DNA from: Alistipes sp. CAG:268 | GTDB taxonomy: Bacteria; Bacteroidota; Bacteroidia; Bacteroidales; Rikenellaceae | Direction: 5' to 3' | DNA length: 36,215 nucleotides | Assembly: GCA_000434235.1 (NCBI GenBank) | Contig: FR892023.1 | Location: 189,107 to 225,321, forward strand | Shown: positions 1 to 7,419 of the stretch, one piece after another | Layout: each line of letters opens with the position of its first letter | Position numbering within the stretch: the first letter of the stretch is position 1 | Program-made: the position numbers and the translations under genes | Notes under the pieces: generated by a model | What the model saw: only the letters and a program-made list of their open reading frames with translations | What the model was told of the DNA's origin: nothing | Databases searched by the model: none

Positions 1-170
1 CGCTGGCCGGGTACAGAAACTGGAACCAGACCACGATCGGCGTGACGCGCTACATCATCGGCCACAGCCTGAAGGTACAGGCCGACGCCTCATACAACTA
101 CCGCAGCGAATCGGCAACGCCCGACTACAACCGCTGGGAGATCCGGTTCCAGCTCGAGCTCGGGCTCTGA
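1..170 (+). CDS. C-terminal end of an outer-membrane porin (phosphate-selective porin O/P-like), partial
   Basis: The frame with codons starting at position 3 is open from the window edge to a TGA at 168-170, giving about 55 residues. The translation has alternating polar and aromatic residues typical of barrel strands (for example GYRNWNQTTIGVTRYI, then HSLKVQADASYNY) and ends in RWEIRFQLELGL, a final membrane strand. This resembles the end of OprP/OprO-like porins of Bacteroidetes, which form outer-membrane channels. The family call is from memory of the C-terminal pattern only, since most of the gene lies outside the window. It converges with the exonuclease gene on the other strand, and the only strong hairpin between them has its U-tract on the minus-strand side. 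Confidence 0.6.
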   Translation, partial: LAGYRNWNQTTIGVTRYIIGHSLKVQADASYNYRSESATPDYNRWEIRFQLELGL

Positions 171-224
171 CCGGAAAGACCGCTGCAGCCGGCGATCCGG
201 TCGGCCGCAGGCAGGCGCCGCTCG

Positions 225-274
225 AAAAAAGAGAAGTCCCCGGAAGTTCCTGCATGGGAACTTCCGGGGACTTC
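225..274 (-). terminator. Rho-independent terminator of the exonuclease gene, perfect 18-bp stem
   Basis: Positions 233-250 and 257-274 are perfect inverted complements (18 bp) around a 6-nt loop at 251-256. Read on the minus strand, the stem is followed at once by TCTTTTTT (complement of 225-232), a proper U-tract. It lies 22 bp past the exonuclease stop. On the plus strand there is no T-tract after the stem, so termination of the porin transcript here is less certain, though a stem this strong could still act. Confidence 0.85.
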
Positions 275-296
275 CGTATCGTCGCACCGGAATGGA

Positions 297-791
297 TCAG
301 AGGATCCGGAGTGCAATCCGGGCACAGGCCTCGGCATCGGCCAGGGCGTTGTGGTGGTGCTCCAGGTCAAAGCCGCAGGCAGCCGAGACGGTGTGGAGCT
401 GGTGGTTGGGAAGGCTCCGCCCGAAGACCCGGCGCGAAGCCCGGCAGGTGCAGTAGAACCGGTAATCGGGATAGGGCATTCCATAGAGGTTGAAGACGGC
501 ACGCAGGCACCCCTCGTCGAAGGGCGAATTATGTGCCACGAGCGGAAGGCCCTCGATACGCGGGGCCACCTGGTCCCAGACCTCGGCGAAATCGGGGGCA
601 TCGACCGTATCCTCGTAGGTCAGGCCGTGGATTGCCGTCGTAAAACGGCTGTAAAAGTTCGGGCGCGGACGGATCAGGCTGTAGAACGTATCCCGGATCT
701 CCCCGTCGCGGACCACCACCACGCCGACCGAGCAGACGCTCGTGCGTTGGCCGTTGGCCGTTTCGAAATCTATGGCTGCAAAATCGTTCAT
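297..791 (-). CDS. DEDDh-family 3'-5' exonuclease (DnaQ/epsilon-like), single domain
   Basis: A 164-residue protein covering one exonuclease RNase-H-like fold. The metal-binding acids are visible: D8 and E10 in IDFETA, D92 in AHNSPFDEGCL, and the H147/D152 pair in HHHNALADAEA, which marks the DEDDh subclass. It should remove nucleotides from DNA or RNA 3' ends using two divalent metals. Stand-alone proteins of this size are common in Bacteroidetes and are not necessarily the replicative epsilon subunit, so I give no symbol. The gene is monocistronic, with a consensus promoter 23 bp upstream of the start and a strong terminator downstream. The catalytic class is secure. The substrate is not known. 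Confidence 0.9.
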   Translation of the reverse strand: MNDFAAIDFETANGQRTSVCSVGVVVVRDGEIRDTFYSLIRPRPNFYSRFTTAIHGLTYEDTVDAPDFAEVWDQVAPRIEGLPLVAHNSPFDEGCLRAVFNLYGMPYPDYRFYCTCRASRRVFGRSLPNHQLHTVSAACGFDLEHHHNALADAEACARIALRIL

Positions 792-813
792 TCCCGGATC
801 GTTTTCACTCCGG

Positions 814-845
814 CAAAGGTAACCATTCCGGAGTTGAAAAGCAAA
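814..845 (-). promoter_or_regulatory. Bacteroidetes-type promoter for the exonuclease gene
   Basis: Read on the minus strand: TTTG (complement of 842-845), 20 bases, then TACCTTTG (complement of 814-821). This matches the TTTG-N19-21-TAnnTTTG consensus of the Bacteroidetes primary sigma factor at every defined position. The predicted transcription start is near 807, giving a leader of about 15 nt. Confidence 0.75.
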
Positions 846-878
846 TCGGACACGCCGGGTTTACCCTTCGGATACAGG

Positions 879-910
879 GAAGCCGCACCCCCGGCAAGGG
901 ATGCGGCTTC
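879..910 (-). terminator. Hairpin downstream of guaA, possible terminator without U-tract
   Basis: GAAGCCGCA at 879-887 pairs with TGCGGCTTC at 902-910. A further three C:G pairs (888-890 with 898-900) are separated from it by one bulged base. It begins 20 bp past the guaA stop. There is no T-run after it on either strand, so it may be a Rho-dependent or RNA-stabilising element rather than a classical terminator. Confidence 0.4.
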
Positions 911-929
911 AACAGGTGGCTCCGTCGCC

Positions 930-2459
930 CTACTCCCACTCGATCGTGGCGGGCGGTTTGGAGGAGATGTCGTAGACGACGCGGTTCACGCCGCGGACCT
1001 TGTTGATGATCTCGTTCGAGACATCGGCCAGGAACTCATAGGGAAGGTGCACCCAGTCAGCCGTCATGCCGTCCGTAGAGGTCACGGCACGCAGGGCCAC
1101 GCAACTCTCGTAGGTGCGCTCGTCGCCCATCACGCCGACACTCTTGACCGGCAGCAGGATGGCGCCTGCCTGCCAGACCTTGTCGTAGAGGCCCCACGCG
1201 CGCAGCGCATCGATGTAGATCCGGTCCACGTTCTGCAGGATCTCCACCTTCTCGGCCGTGATGTCGCCCAGGATGCGGATCGCAAGGCCCGGACCCGGGA
1301 AGGGATGGCGGCCGATGAGCTGGTCGGAGATGCCCAGCGAGCGGCCCACGCGGCGCACCTCGTCCTTGAACAGAAGACGCAGCGGCTCGACGACCTTCAG
1401 GTTCATCTTCTCGGGAAGGCCGCCCACATTGTGGTGCGACTTGATCGTGGCCGACGGTCCGTTCACCGAGCACGACTCGATGACGTCGGGATAGATCGTA
1501 CCCTGCGCCAGCCACCGCACGTCGCGAATCTGCATGGCCTCCTCGTTGAATACCTCGACGAAGTCGCGGCCGATGATCTTGCGCTTCTTCTCGGGCTCGG
1601 TAACCCCGGCCAGGTCGCCGAGGAATTTCGCACCGGCCTTGACGCCCTTGACGTTGAGACCCATGTTCTTGTACGACTCGAGCACCTCTTCGAACTCGTT
1701 CTTGCGCAGCAGGCCCGAATCAACGAAGATGCAGTAGAGGTTCTTGCCGATGGCCTTGTGCAGCAGGACGGCGGCCACCGAGGAATCGACACCTCCCGAA
1801 AGGCCCAGCACGACCTTGTCATCGCCCAGCTTCTCGCGCAGTTCGCGCACGGTAGTCTCGACGAAGCTCTCCGAGGTCCACGACTGGGAGCATCCGCAGA
1901 TGCCTGCGACGAAGTTCTTCAGGAGCTGCTTGCCGTCGGTCGAATGGTAGACCTCGGGGTGGAACTGGATACCCCACGTCTGCTCGCCCTCGATGTGAAA
2001 GGCGGCGACGCGCACGTCCTCCGTGCTGGCAACGATCCGGTAGGAGTCGGGGACCCGCGTAATCGTATCGCCATGCGACATCCACACCTGCGTGGGCGAA
2101 GGAAGGTCCTTCATGAGCGCATCCTCGGGATCGCTCACCGTGAGCATCGCGCGTCCGTATTCGCGGCTCGGAGCCGGCTGCACCTCGCCGCCGAAGGCGT
2201 GGGCCAGGTACTGTGCGCCGTAGCAGACGCCCAGCAGCGGCAACCGCCCCTTGATCTGCGAGAGGTCGGGCGTCGGGGCCTGGGCATCGCGCACCGAAGA
2301 GGGGCTGCCCGAGAGGATCACACCCCGCACCGAAGCGTCGATCGGCGGAATCTTGTTGAAGGGGTGGATCTCGCAATAGACGTTCAGCTCACGCACACGC
2401 CGCGCAATAAGCTGCGTGTACTGCGACCCGAAGTCGAGAATCACTATTTTTTCCTGCAT
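930..2459 (-). CDS. guaA: GMP synthase (glutamine-hydrolysing)
   Basis: A 509-residue protein, the usual full length. It converts XMP to GMP using ATP and glutamine in the cytoplasm. The N-terminal class I amidotransferase domain (about 1-190) has the nucleophile C79 in LLGVCYGAQ and the H167/E169 dyad in GIQFHPEV. The ATP pyrophosphatase P-loop SGGVDSS is at 221-227. The C-terminal dimerisation domain ends in the family-typical PPATIEWE. It is the third gene of the guaB operon, starting 15 bp after the DUF3795-like gene, so it probably has no promoter of its own. Identification is firm. Confidence 0.98.
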   Translation of the reverse strand: MQEKIVILDFGSQYTQLIARRVRELNVYCEIHPFNKIPPIDASVRGVILSGSPSSVRDAQAPTPDLSQIKGRLPLLGVCYGAQYLAHAFGGEVQPAPSREYGRAMLTVSDPEDALMKDLPSPTQVWMSHGDTITRVPDSYRIVASTEDVRVAAFHIEGEQTWGIQFHPEVYHSTDGKQLLKNFVAGICGCSQSWTSESFVETTVRELREKLGDDKVVLGLSGGVDSSVAAVLLHKAIGKNLYCIFVDSGLLRKNEFEEVLESYKNMGLNVKGVKAGAKFLGDLAGVTEPEKKRKIIGRDFVEVFNEEAMQIRDVRWLAQGTIYPDVIESCSVNGPSATIKSHHNVGGLPEKMNLKVVEPLRLLFKDEVRRVGRSLGISDQLIGRHPFPGPGLAIRILGDITAEKVEILQNVDRIYIDALRAWGLYDKVWQAGAILLPVKSVGVMGDERTYESCVALRAVTSTDGMTADWVHLPYEFLADVSNEIINKVRGVNRVVYDISSKPPATIEWE

Positions 2460-2474
2460 TCTGTTGTGTAGGTT

Positions 2475-2810
2475 TTATGAGTTCTTCACTGGACGGTTAT
2501 AACAGCCTGCCTTGCGCATCTCGGCGGCAAAAGCCTCCGGACCGACTTCCCGGATCCGCTCGATGCAACCCCTGCGGTCGGAGCGGAAAATCACACCGAA
2601 AACCTTTCCGACGAAGCTGTTGAATTTCCGGCATTCCGGCAGCGGCATCAACATACATTCGGCACAACTCTGCCAGCCATGTTCAAGGCAACAGGCCCGG
2701 ACTTTGCACCATGCCGCCTTTTCGTTCGCACGGCATCCCGGGCACCGCCCCTTCGCATAAGCCCGGCAGGCTTCGCAAAAGAGTCCGCAGGCTGCTATTT
2801 CCGGTTTCAT
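2475..2810 (-). CDS. Small cysteine-rich protein, DUF3795-like, inside the gua operon
   Basis: A 111-residue protein with 13 cysteines (8, 12, 15, 23, 26, 35, 40, 41, 49, 52, 60, 82, 103). The first pair-and-spacing pattern, CGLFCEAC then CPGC, is what I associate with DUF3795. The Cys pairs suggest zinc or Fe-S binding, but no metal has been shown from sequence. There is no signal peptide, so it should be cytoplasmic. It starts 3 bp after the guaB stop and ends 15 bp before guaA, so it is co-transcribed and probably translationally coupled with guaB. Function is unknown. A regulatory or metal-linked role in GMP synthesis would be inference from position alone. Confidence 0.8.
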   Translation of the reverse strand: MKPEIAACGLFCEACRAYAKGRCPGCRANEKAAWCKVRACCLEHGWQSCAECMLMPLPECRKFNSFVGKVFGVIFRSDRRGCIERIREVGPEAFAAEMRKAGCYNRPVKNS

Positions 2811-2813
2811 TTC

Positions 2814-4292
2814 CTATCGCTCGCTCGAGTAGTTCGGAGCCTCGCTCGTGATCGTCACGTCGTGCGGATGGCTCTCGTGCATGCCCGAAGAGGTGATGCG
2901 GATGAACTGAGCTTTCTGGAGCGTCCGGATATCCTTGGCTCCGCAGTAGCCCATGCCCGAGCGCAGGCCGCCGATGAGCTGGTAGACCGTCTCGCTCAAC
3001 GCACCCTTGAACGGCACGCGGGCCACGATGCCCTCGGGAACGAGTTTGTTGATGTTGCCCTCGCAGCCCTTCTGGAAATAACGGTCGGCCGACCCCGCCT
3101 TCATGGCGTCGATCGAACCCATGCCGCGGTAGGCCTTGAACTTGCGGCCGTTGTAGATGATCGTGTCGCCCGGAGCCTCCTCCGTACCGGCGAACATCGA
3201 ACCGATCATCACGCAGTCGCCGCCCGCAGCCAGTGCCTTGACGATATCGCCCGAATAGCGCAGTCCGCCGTCGGCGATCACCGGGACACCCGAACCTTCG
3301 GCGGCCTTGGCGGCGGCATAGATCGCCGAGAGCTGCGGGACGCCCACACCGGCGATGATGCGCGTCGTGCAGATCGAGCCCGGGCCGATGCCGACCTTGA
3401 TGCCGTCGGCACCCGCCTCGATGAGGAACTTTGCAGCCTCGGCCGTGGCGATGTTGCCCACGACGACGTCGAGCGACGGATACTTGGCCTTGATCTCGCG
3501 CAGCGTCTTGACGATGTTGCGCGAATGGCCGTGTGCCGAATCCAGCACCACGGCATCGACATCCTCGGCAACGAGTGCGGCGACACGCTCCATGGCGTCG
3601 GCCGTGATACCCACTCCGGCAGCCACGCGCAGACGGCCCTTGTCGTCCTTCGAGGCGTTGGGATGGTCCTGCACCTTCGTAATATCCTTATAGGTGATGA
3701 GCCCCACGAGGTGGCCTTCGTCGTCCACGACGGGCAGCTTTTCGATCTTGTTGTTGAGCAGCACCTCCGAGGCGTTGGCCAGATCGGTGCGATGCGTGGT
3801 GATGAGCCGGTCGCCCGGGGTCATCACCTCGGCGATCAGGCGCGACATGTCGCGCTGGAAGCGCAGGTCGCGGTTCGTAACGATACCGATCAGCCGACGG
3901 TCGGCATCCACGACTGGAATACCTCCGATCTTGTTCTCCTTCATCAGATTCAGGGCATCGCCCACGGTGTTGTCCTTCGAGATGGTCACCGGATCGTAGA
4001 TCATGCCGTTCTCGGCACGCTTCACCCGGCGCACCTGCGCAGCCTGCTCGGCGATGGACATGTTCTTGTGGATCACACCGATGCCGCCTTCACGCGCCAG
4101 AGCGATGGCCAACGGAGCCTCCGTCACGGTATCCATCGCGGCGGAGACGATGGGGATGTTGAGTTTGATATTTCGCGAAAAGCGGGTGCGGACATCGACC
4201 TCTCGCGGCAACACTTCCGAATAGGCGGGTACAAGCAGCACATCGTCGAACGTAAGTCCTTCGGGCTGAACCCTTTCATTGATAAAAGACAT
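2814..4292 (-). CDS. guaB: IMP dehydrogenase
   Basis: A 492-residue protein, normal length. It oxidises IMP to XMP with NAD+, the committed step of GMP synthesis. The TIM-barrel core is interrupted by two CBS domains (about 95-205; [10 protein letters not shown] and [10 protein letters not shown] mark the two repeats). The catalytic loop GPGSICTTR carries the nucleophile C308, and the mobile flap is recognisable from [12 protein letters not shown]. The CBS pair probably gives purine-nucleotide allostery, as in other bacterial IMPDHs. It is first in a three-gene operon with the DUF3795-like gene and guaA, behind a consensus promoter. The start ATG at 4290-4292 gives the conserved N-terminus ([10 protein letters not shown]). 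Confidence 0.98.
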   Translation of the reverse strand: MSFINERVQPEGLTFDDVLLVPAYSEVLPREVDVRTRFSRNIKLNIPIVSAAMDTVTEAPLAIALAREGGIGVIHKNMSIAEQAAQVRRVKRAENGMIYDPVTISKDNTVGDALNLMKENKIGGIPVVDADRRLIGIVTNRDLRFQRDMSRLIAEVMTPGDRLITTHRTDLANASEVLLNNKIEKLPVVDDEGHLVGLITYKDITKVQDHPNASKDDKGRLRVAAGVGITADAMERVAALVAEDVDAVVLDSAHGHSRNIVKTLREIKAKYPSLDVVVGNIATAEAAKFLIEAGADGIKVGIGPGSICTTRIIAGVGVPQLSAIYAAAKAAEGSGVPVIADGGLRYSGDIVKALAAGGDCVMIGSMFAGTEEAPGDTIIYNGRKFKAYRGMGSIDAMKAGSADRYFQKGCEGNINKLVPEGIVARVPFKGALSETVYQLIGGLRSGMGYCGAKDIRTLQKAQFIRITSSGMHESHPHDVTITSEAPNYSSER

Positions 4293-4317
4293 AATGAACG
4301 TGGATTTTTGTTGCTCG

Positions 4318-4348
4318 CAAAATTAAGCATTTTAATTGGAATACGAAA
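4318..4348 (-). promoter_or_regulatory. Promoter of the guaB operon
   Basis: On the minus strand: TTTC (complement of 4345-4348), a 19-base spacer, then TAATTTTG (complement of 4318-4325). The -7 element is a full TAnnTTTG match. The -33 element has one mismatch (TTTC for TTTG). The predicted start leaves a leader of about 20 nt before the guaB ATG. I saw no purine-responsive riboswitch-like structure in that short leader. Confidence 0.65.
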
Positions 4349-4371
4349 GAGAAGCCCCGAAATTATCGAAG

Positions 4372-4422
4372 AAAAAAGCCCGCAAGGGATTTCGAGAACG
4401 GCACACGGCTCCGGCCGCCGTG
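4372..4422 (-). terminator. Putative terminator of the kelch regulator gene
   Basis: On the minus strand, after the stop at 4430, there is a stem CACGGC/GCCGTG (plus-strand 4404-4409 with 4417-4422). A short CCC-TTGC-GGG hairpin (4379-4388) follows, then TTTTTT (complement of 4372-4377). The last hairpin is short, so efficiency is uncertain. It ends about 25 bp before the guaB promoter and would insulate the gua operon. Confidence 0.5.
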
Positions 4423-4429
4423 CACAGAC

Positions 4430-6946
4430 TCAGAAGCTCTTGAAGGGAACCGGATAGTCGCATCCGTTCACGGCCCCGTACTCGGAAACGTAGGCCTGAT
4501 AGCGGCGACGGGCCTCGTCGGTCTTCTTCAATCGCAGCAGGGAGCGGATCAGACACGAGAGGGCCAGCTCGTTCAGCGGGTCGATATGGAACACCGCATC
4601 GGCCAGGCTGCAGGCCGAGGCATAATCCTCCTCATCGAAGGCCTGGGTCAGTTCGGCCGTGAGCGACGGTTCGAGGCGCCGTTCGAGGTCGGCCTTGAAC
4701 GAGTCGAAGATCGGCTGGTCGGCCGACTTGAGGAACTTGCCACGCGAAAGGATGCGGACCAGCTCCTCGCGGCGCTCACCTCCGCCCGAAGACTCCAGCA
4801 ACTCGAAGCAGCGCGTATAGTCGCAATAGAACGGCGGCGTCTGCACGATCCGGAAGCACCCCTTGCTGTAGAGCAGTTCGACTCCGTCGATCTCGTTGAG
4901 AATCTTGCGCAGGTGGTTCAGGGTCACGCCCCGGATGTTCTTGGTCTTCGACTCGGGACGGTCGGGCCACATCAGGCTGCTCAGTTTCGGCGAAGGGATT
5001 CCCTCTCCGTCGCTGTACTGCAGGACAAGACAGAACATCTGCTTGAGCCGCACGCTGAACAGGTAGGTAATATCGCGGTTGCGGCGGTCGTAGACCGTGA
5101 AATCACCGAACAGGCAGACCGAATTCGGCCCCGCCGGGTTTTCAGGTGCGGCATCCGCGGGCAAACCGGAGCCGGAACCGGTTCCCGAGCGAAGAAGTGC
5201 CCTGCGGCGCATTCTGTACCACACGCCCCCGCCGATCAGCAGGCACAGCGCTCCCGCCGCAACGCCCCACACCGTAGCACCCCGCCGTTCCTCGGAGAGC
5301 GCATCCAGCTCTTCGGCCGTAATCGGAGGAAAACTCAGCACATAGATCTTCAGACGCGAACGGATATCGTCGTCGAACTCCTGCACGGCAGCGTAGAGGC
5401 TGTGGAGCGAAGCGTCATAGTAGAGGTTGGCATTGGTCGTGATCTTGTCCGAACGGATCGGGATCGAGTCGCCCAGGATCTCACAGGTGCCGTCGTCGAT
5501 GGAAAAACGGTACAGCCGCAGATAGGAGTCCGAATAGATCTCGGGATAGCACAGCGTATAGAATGCCGACGGATCGGGAATCACCATGCTGCGGACCGGG
5601 ACCACGTTGTCGCCCTCCCAGGGCAGCTCCCAGAGTTTGCGAATGCGGCGTGTGGCCAAGTCCACACGGTGGAGGTCGTAAAAGTAGTAACGGCCGACAA
5701 CTTGCTCGCCCGACTCGTTGCCCATGCCGCCGAAGATATAGACGGCATCGTGGCTGCGGCTGTAGCCCACCGACGAAAAATAGCGCGGGCAGAGCGAATC
5801 ACCGCCGAAGCCATCCAGCACGGACCACTCGTGCGTATTGAGGTCGTAGGCATAGAACGACTTGCTGTAGCGCATGTTGCCGAAGCCGCCGAAAAGCGTG
5901 TACTGCCCCTTCTCGGCATCGAACCAGGCTCCGTGATGGTGCAGCTGCATCGGCAGACGGGCCGAGCTCTCGCGGCTCCACCGACCGGTATTCAGGTCGA
6001 GGCTCGCCACCGAGCACTCCCCCTCCGGGGAGGCCGGATCGTTTTCCGTATAGACTTCATAGGCATAAAGCTGGCCGCGCCCCGGGTCGATGAAATTCGT
6101 ACCGAGCTTCAGATCGACAGGGCACCGCTCCGAAAAGAGCTGCTGCCGCGTCTGGCCGGTACGGATGTCGTAGATGAAAAGCGTATCCCGATTGAAATAG
6201 TAAAACTCCTTGTTGCGGGGGTTGTAGTTCGCACCGGCCACGCCCGAAGAGGAGAACGATGCCAGGAACCGCCAATGATAGGCGTCGTTGATGAGCCACA
6301 GGGGACAGACGGCCCGACCGACGGCCCGACCCCGCTCATCGTGAACCACCTCCCCGCGGCTCTCCGAAAGGGCGAAGAACATGCGGCGGGTGTCACCGAT
6401 GGAGAGGTTGCGGATGGCAAACGACGGGACGTCGATGATGTGGTCGCTGCGTCCGAAAACCACCGCCGGACGACAGCGGTCGCTCATGGCGACACCCGAA
6501 GCCCCGAACGTGCGGTTATTGATTGCAAGCCCGATCGAATCTCGCTCCAGGTCGAACGTCAGTTTCATCCGGAACCACTTGACATCGGTCAGTTCCCGCG
6601 GGTCGATCGAGGCGGTGATCAGACTGCTGCGCCCCTCGTCATTGAGCCGGAAGAGGATCTGCGACCCCTGTCCGTCGTAGAAGAGATTGTAGATTCGGTG
6701 ATCGGCGTCGTTCTTGACACGGAGGATATAGCCGATCTTCTTCTCGGGATAGAGCGAAAGGTCGAACTCCAGATCGAAACGGCCCGAATAGGTCGGAGGC
6801 CGTCGCGAAAAGACCGTATAGGAGGTACGCTGGTCGATCGGGGCCTCGCTGTCACGAAAACGCAGTCCCTGGGCGCGGACAAGAGCCGGCGACAACACCA
6901 CGCCCAATAAATATATAATGGTAAAAACAAACCTCGCGGGTCTCAT
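4430..6946 (-). CDS. Transmembrane one-component regulator: periplasmic concanavalin-like and kelch domains, cytoplasmic OmpR/SARP-type winged helix
   Basis: An 838-residue protein when started at the ATG 6944-6946, which gives a signal peptide (FVFTIIYLLGVVLSPALVRAQ, about 7-26) and has AGGAAG upstream. The reading frame stays open upstream to 7117, but that extension has no plausible leader. Order: concanavalin/LamG-like beta domain about 27-190; kelch-type beta-propeller about 220-545 (FGGFGN and IFGGMGN motifs with Y-YDL repeats); one membrane helix about 560-577 followed by RMRRRA; Gly/Pro-rich linker; OmpR/PhoB-type winged helix about 610-702 (LFGDFTVYD, LWPD-like MWPDRP, VTLNHLRKIL); BTAD-like helices about 745-838. 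I infer a periplasmic glycan sensor whose signal crosses one helix to a DNA-binding output. It is divergent from the mannan locus, which it probably controls. Database annotation would likely call it a galactose-oxidase or kelch protein and miss the regulator half. Confidence 0.75.
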   Translation of the reverse strand: MRPARFVFTIIYLLGVVLSPALVRAQGLRFRDSEAPIDQRTSYTVFSRRPPTYSGRFDLEFDLSLYPEKKIGYILRVKNDADHRIYNLFYDGQGSQILFRLNDEGRSSLITASIDPRELTDVKWFRMKLTFDLERDSIGLAINNRTFGASGVAMSDRCRPAVVFGRSDHIIDVPSFAIRNLSIGDTRRMFFALSESRGEVVHDERGRAVGRAVCPLWLINDAYHWRFLASFSSSGVAGANYNPRNKEFYYFNRDTLFIYDIRTGQTRQQLFSERCPVDLKLGTNFIDPGRGQLYAYEVYTENDPASPEGECSVASLDLNTGRWSRESSARLPMQLHHHGAWFDAEKGQYTLFGGFGNMRYSKSFYAYDLNTHEWSVLDGFGGDSLCPRYFSSVGYSRSHDAVYIFGGMGNESGEQVVGRYYFYDLHRVDLATRRIRKLWELPWEGDNVVPVRSMVIPDPSAFYTLCYPEIYSDSYLRLYRFSIDDGTCEILGDSIPIRSDKITTNANLYYDASLHSLYAAVQEFDDDIRSRLKIYVLSFPPITAEELDALSEERRGATVWGVAAGALCLLIGGGVWYRMRRRALLRSGTGSGSGLPADAAPENPAGPNSVCLFGDFTVYDRRNRDITYLFSVRLKQMFCLVLQYSDGEGIPSPKLSSLMWPDRPESKTKNIRGVTLNHLRKILNEIDGVELLYSKGCFRIVQTPPFYCDYTRCFELLESSGGGERREELVRILSRGKFLKSADQPIFDSFKADLERRLEPSLTAELTQAFDEEDYASACSLADAVFHIDPLNELALSCLIRSLLRLKKTDEARRRYQAYVSEYGAVNGCDYPVPFKSF

Positions 6947-7010
6947 ACGCTTCCTGATGGGGTATGTCCTGGGACGGCATCCAACCTCCGGAGTCCGATC
7001 CACAACGTCA

Positions 7011-7041
7011 CAAAGATACTCAATAAACGGAAAAATAAAAA
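7011..7041 (-). promoter_or_regulatory. Candidate promoter of the kelch regulator gene
   Basis: TATCTTTG on the minus strand (complement of 7011-7018) matches TAnnTTTG in full. About 19 bases upstream there is only a T-rich stretch (TTTT, complement of 7038-7041) as -33 element. The predicted leader is about 55-60 nt. Confidence 0.5.
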
Positions 7042-7242
7042 TATCGGACCCACTCCATCGATGCTTCCGACTACGTTTTTCCGACATCCGACAACGGACA
7101 ATACAACCAAGAGGCATCGGTCAAAAAAGGCAAAAACAGAGAACCGAACGACATGCAAACAGCTTAATATATTGATTTACAACAATAAAATCAAGCACGC
7201 GCCAAAATATTAAAATTTGCCGGATTAATGATTTTTTTCGGT

Positions 7243-7268
7243 TTTTAACCCGATTTTAACCTTTTAAC
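7243..7268 (+). repeat. Phased TTTTAACC direct repeats, candidate operator
   Basis: TTTTAACC occurs at 7243-7250 and again at 7254-7261, an 11-bp period or one helical turn. TTTTAAC follows directly at 7262-7268. A weaker TTTTTTCG lies one further turn upstream (7232-7239). The array ends on the -33 region of the predicted operon promoter, where SARP and OmpR-type winged-helix activators bind direct repeats with 11-bp phasing. Binding by the neighbouring regulator is inference. Confidence 0.5.
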
Positions 7269-7291
7269 TAACCGGGTACTCTTTAATTTTG
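7262..7291 (+). promoter_or_regulatory. Candidate promoter of the mannan-type locus
   Basis: TAATTTTG at 7284-7291 is a full -7 match. TTTT at 7262-7265, 18 bases upstream, is a poor -33 element that overlaps the last direct repeat. A weak -33 covered by operator repeats fits an activator-dependent promoter. The predicted start is near 7298, leaving a leader of about 120 nt. Confidence 0.5.
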
Positions 7292-7299
7292 ACTGCTGA

Positions 7300-7335
7300 A
7301 ACCGGGAAGGAGCCCCTTGAAGCTCCAAGGCGGTT
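7300..7335 (+). other. Two-tier hairpin in the 5' leader of the mannan-type operon
   Basis: AACCG (7300-7304) pairs with CGGTT (7331-7335), and inside it GGAGC (7309-7313) pairs with GCTCC (7322-7326), separated by a symmetric 4-nt internal loop. It sits at the predicted 5' end of the transcript and could stabilise the mRNA. There is no U-run, so it is not a terminator. Confidence 0.35.
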
Positions 7336-7419
7336 CTTAAAATTTTCAGCAACCGGAGTCCGAACCTGCGAATTTCTACGATTCGAAATAGATCATTAAC
7401 CATTAAAACCAACCCAAGC

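Larger units (their letters stand above)
6947..7419. other. 473-bp divergent intergenic region between regulator and mannan locus
   Basis: No credible gene. It is strikingly AT-rich (roughly 7,150-7,300) compared with the GC-rich coding DNA. It carries a minus-strand -7 element for the regulator (7011-7018), a plus-strand promoter (7262-7291), phased TTTTAACC repeats (7243-7268) and a structured plus-strand leader. The span between the two promoters is about 220 bp, enough for several operator sites. Confidence 0.7.

Noticed and set aside
351..4457. Very long plus-strand ORFs (351-2471 and 2679-4457) antisense to the gua operon
   Set aside because: They mirror guaA and guaB in the opposite frame, a known effect of GC-biased third positions. 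Translations are Arg/Asp/His/Val-rich without domain features, and guaA and guaB are unambiguous.
4586..6910. 774-codon plus-strand ORF opposite the kelch regulator
   Set aside because: Low-complexity composition, no signal or domain, and the minus-strand frame has a signal peptide, kelch motifs and a winged helix.
6947..7117. 57-residue N-terminal extension of the kelch regulator
   Set aside because: It would place a charged segment before a good signal peptide and would cover the predicted promoter. ATG 6946 has AGGAAG upstream.
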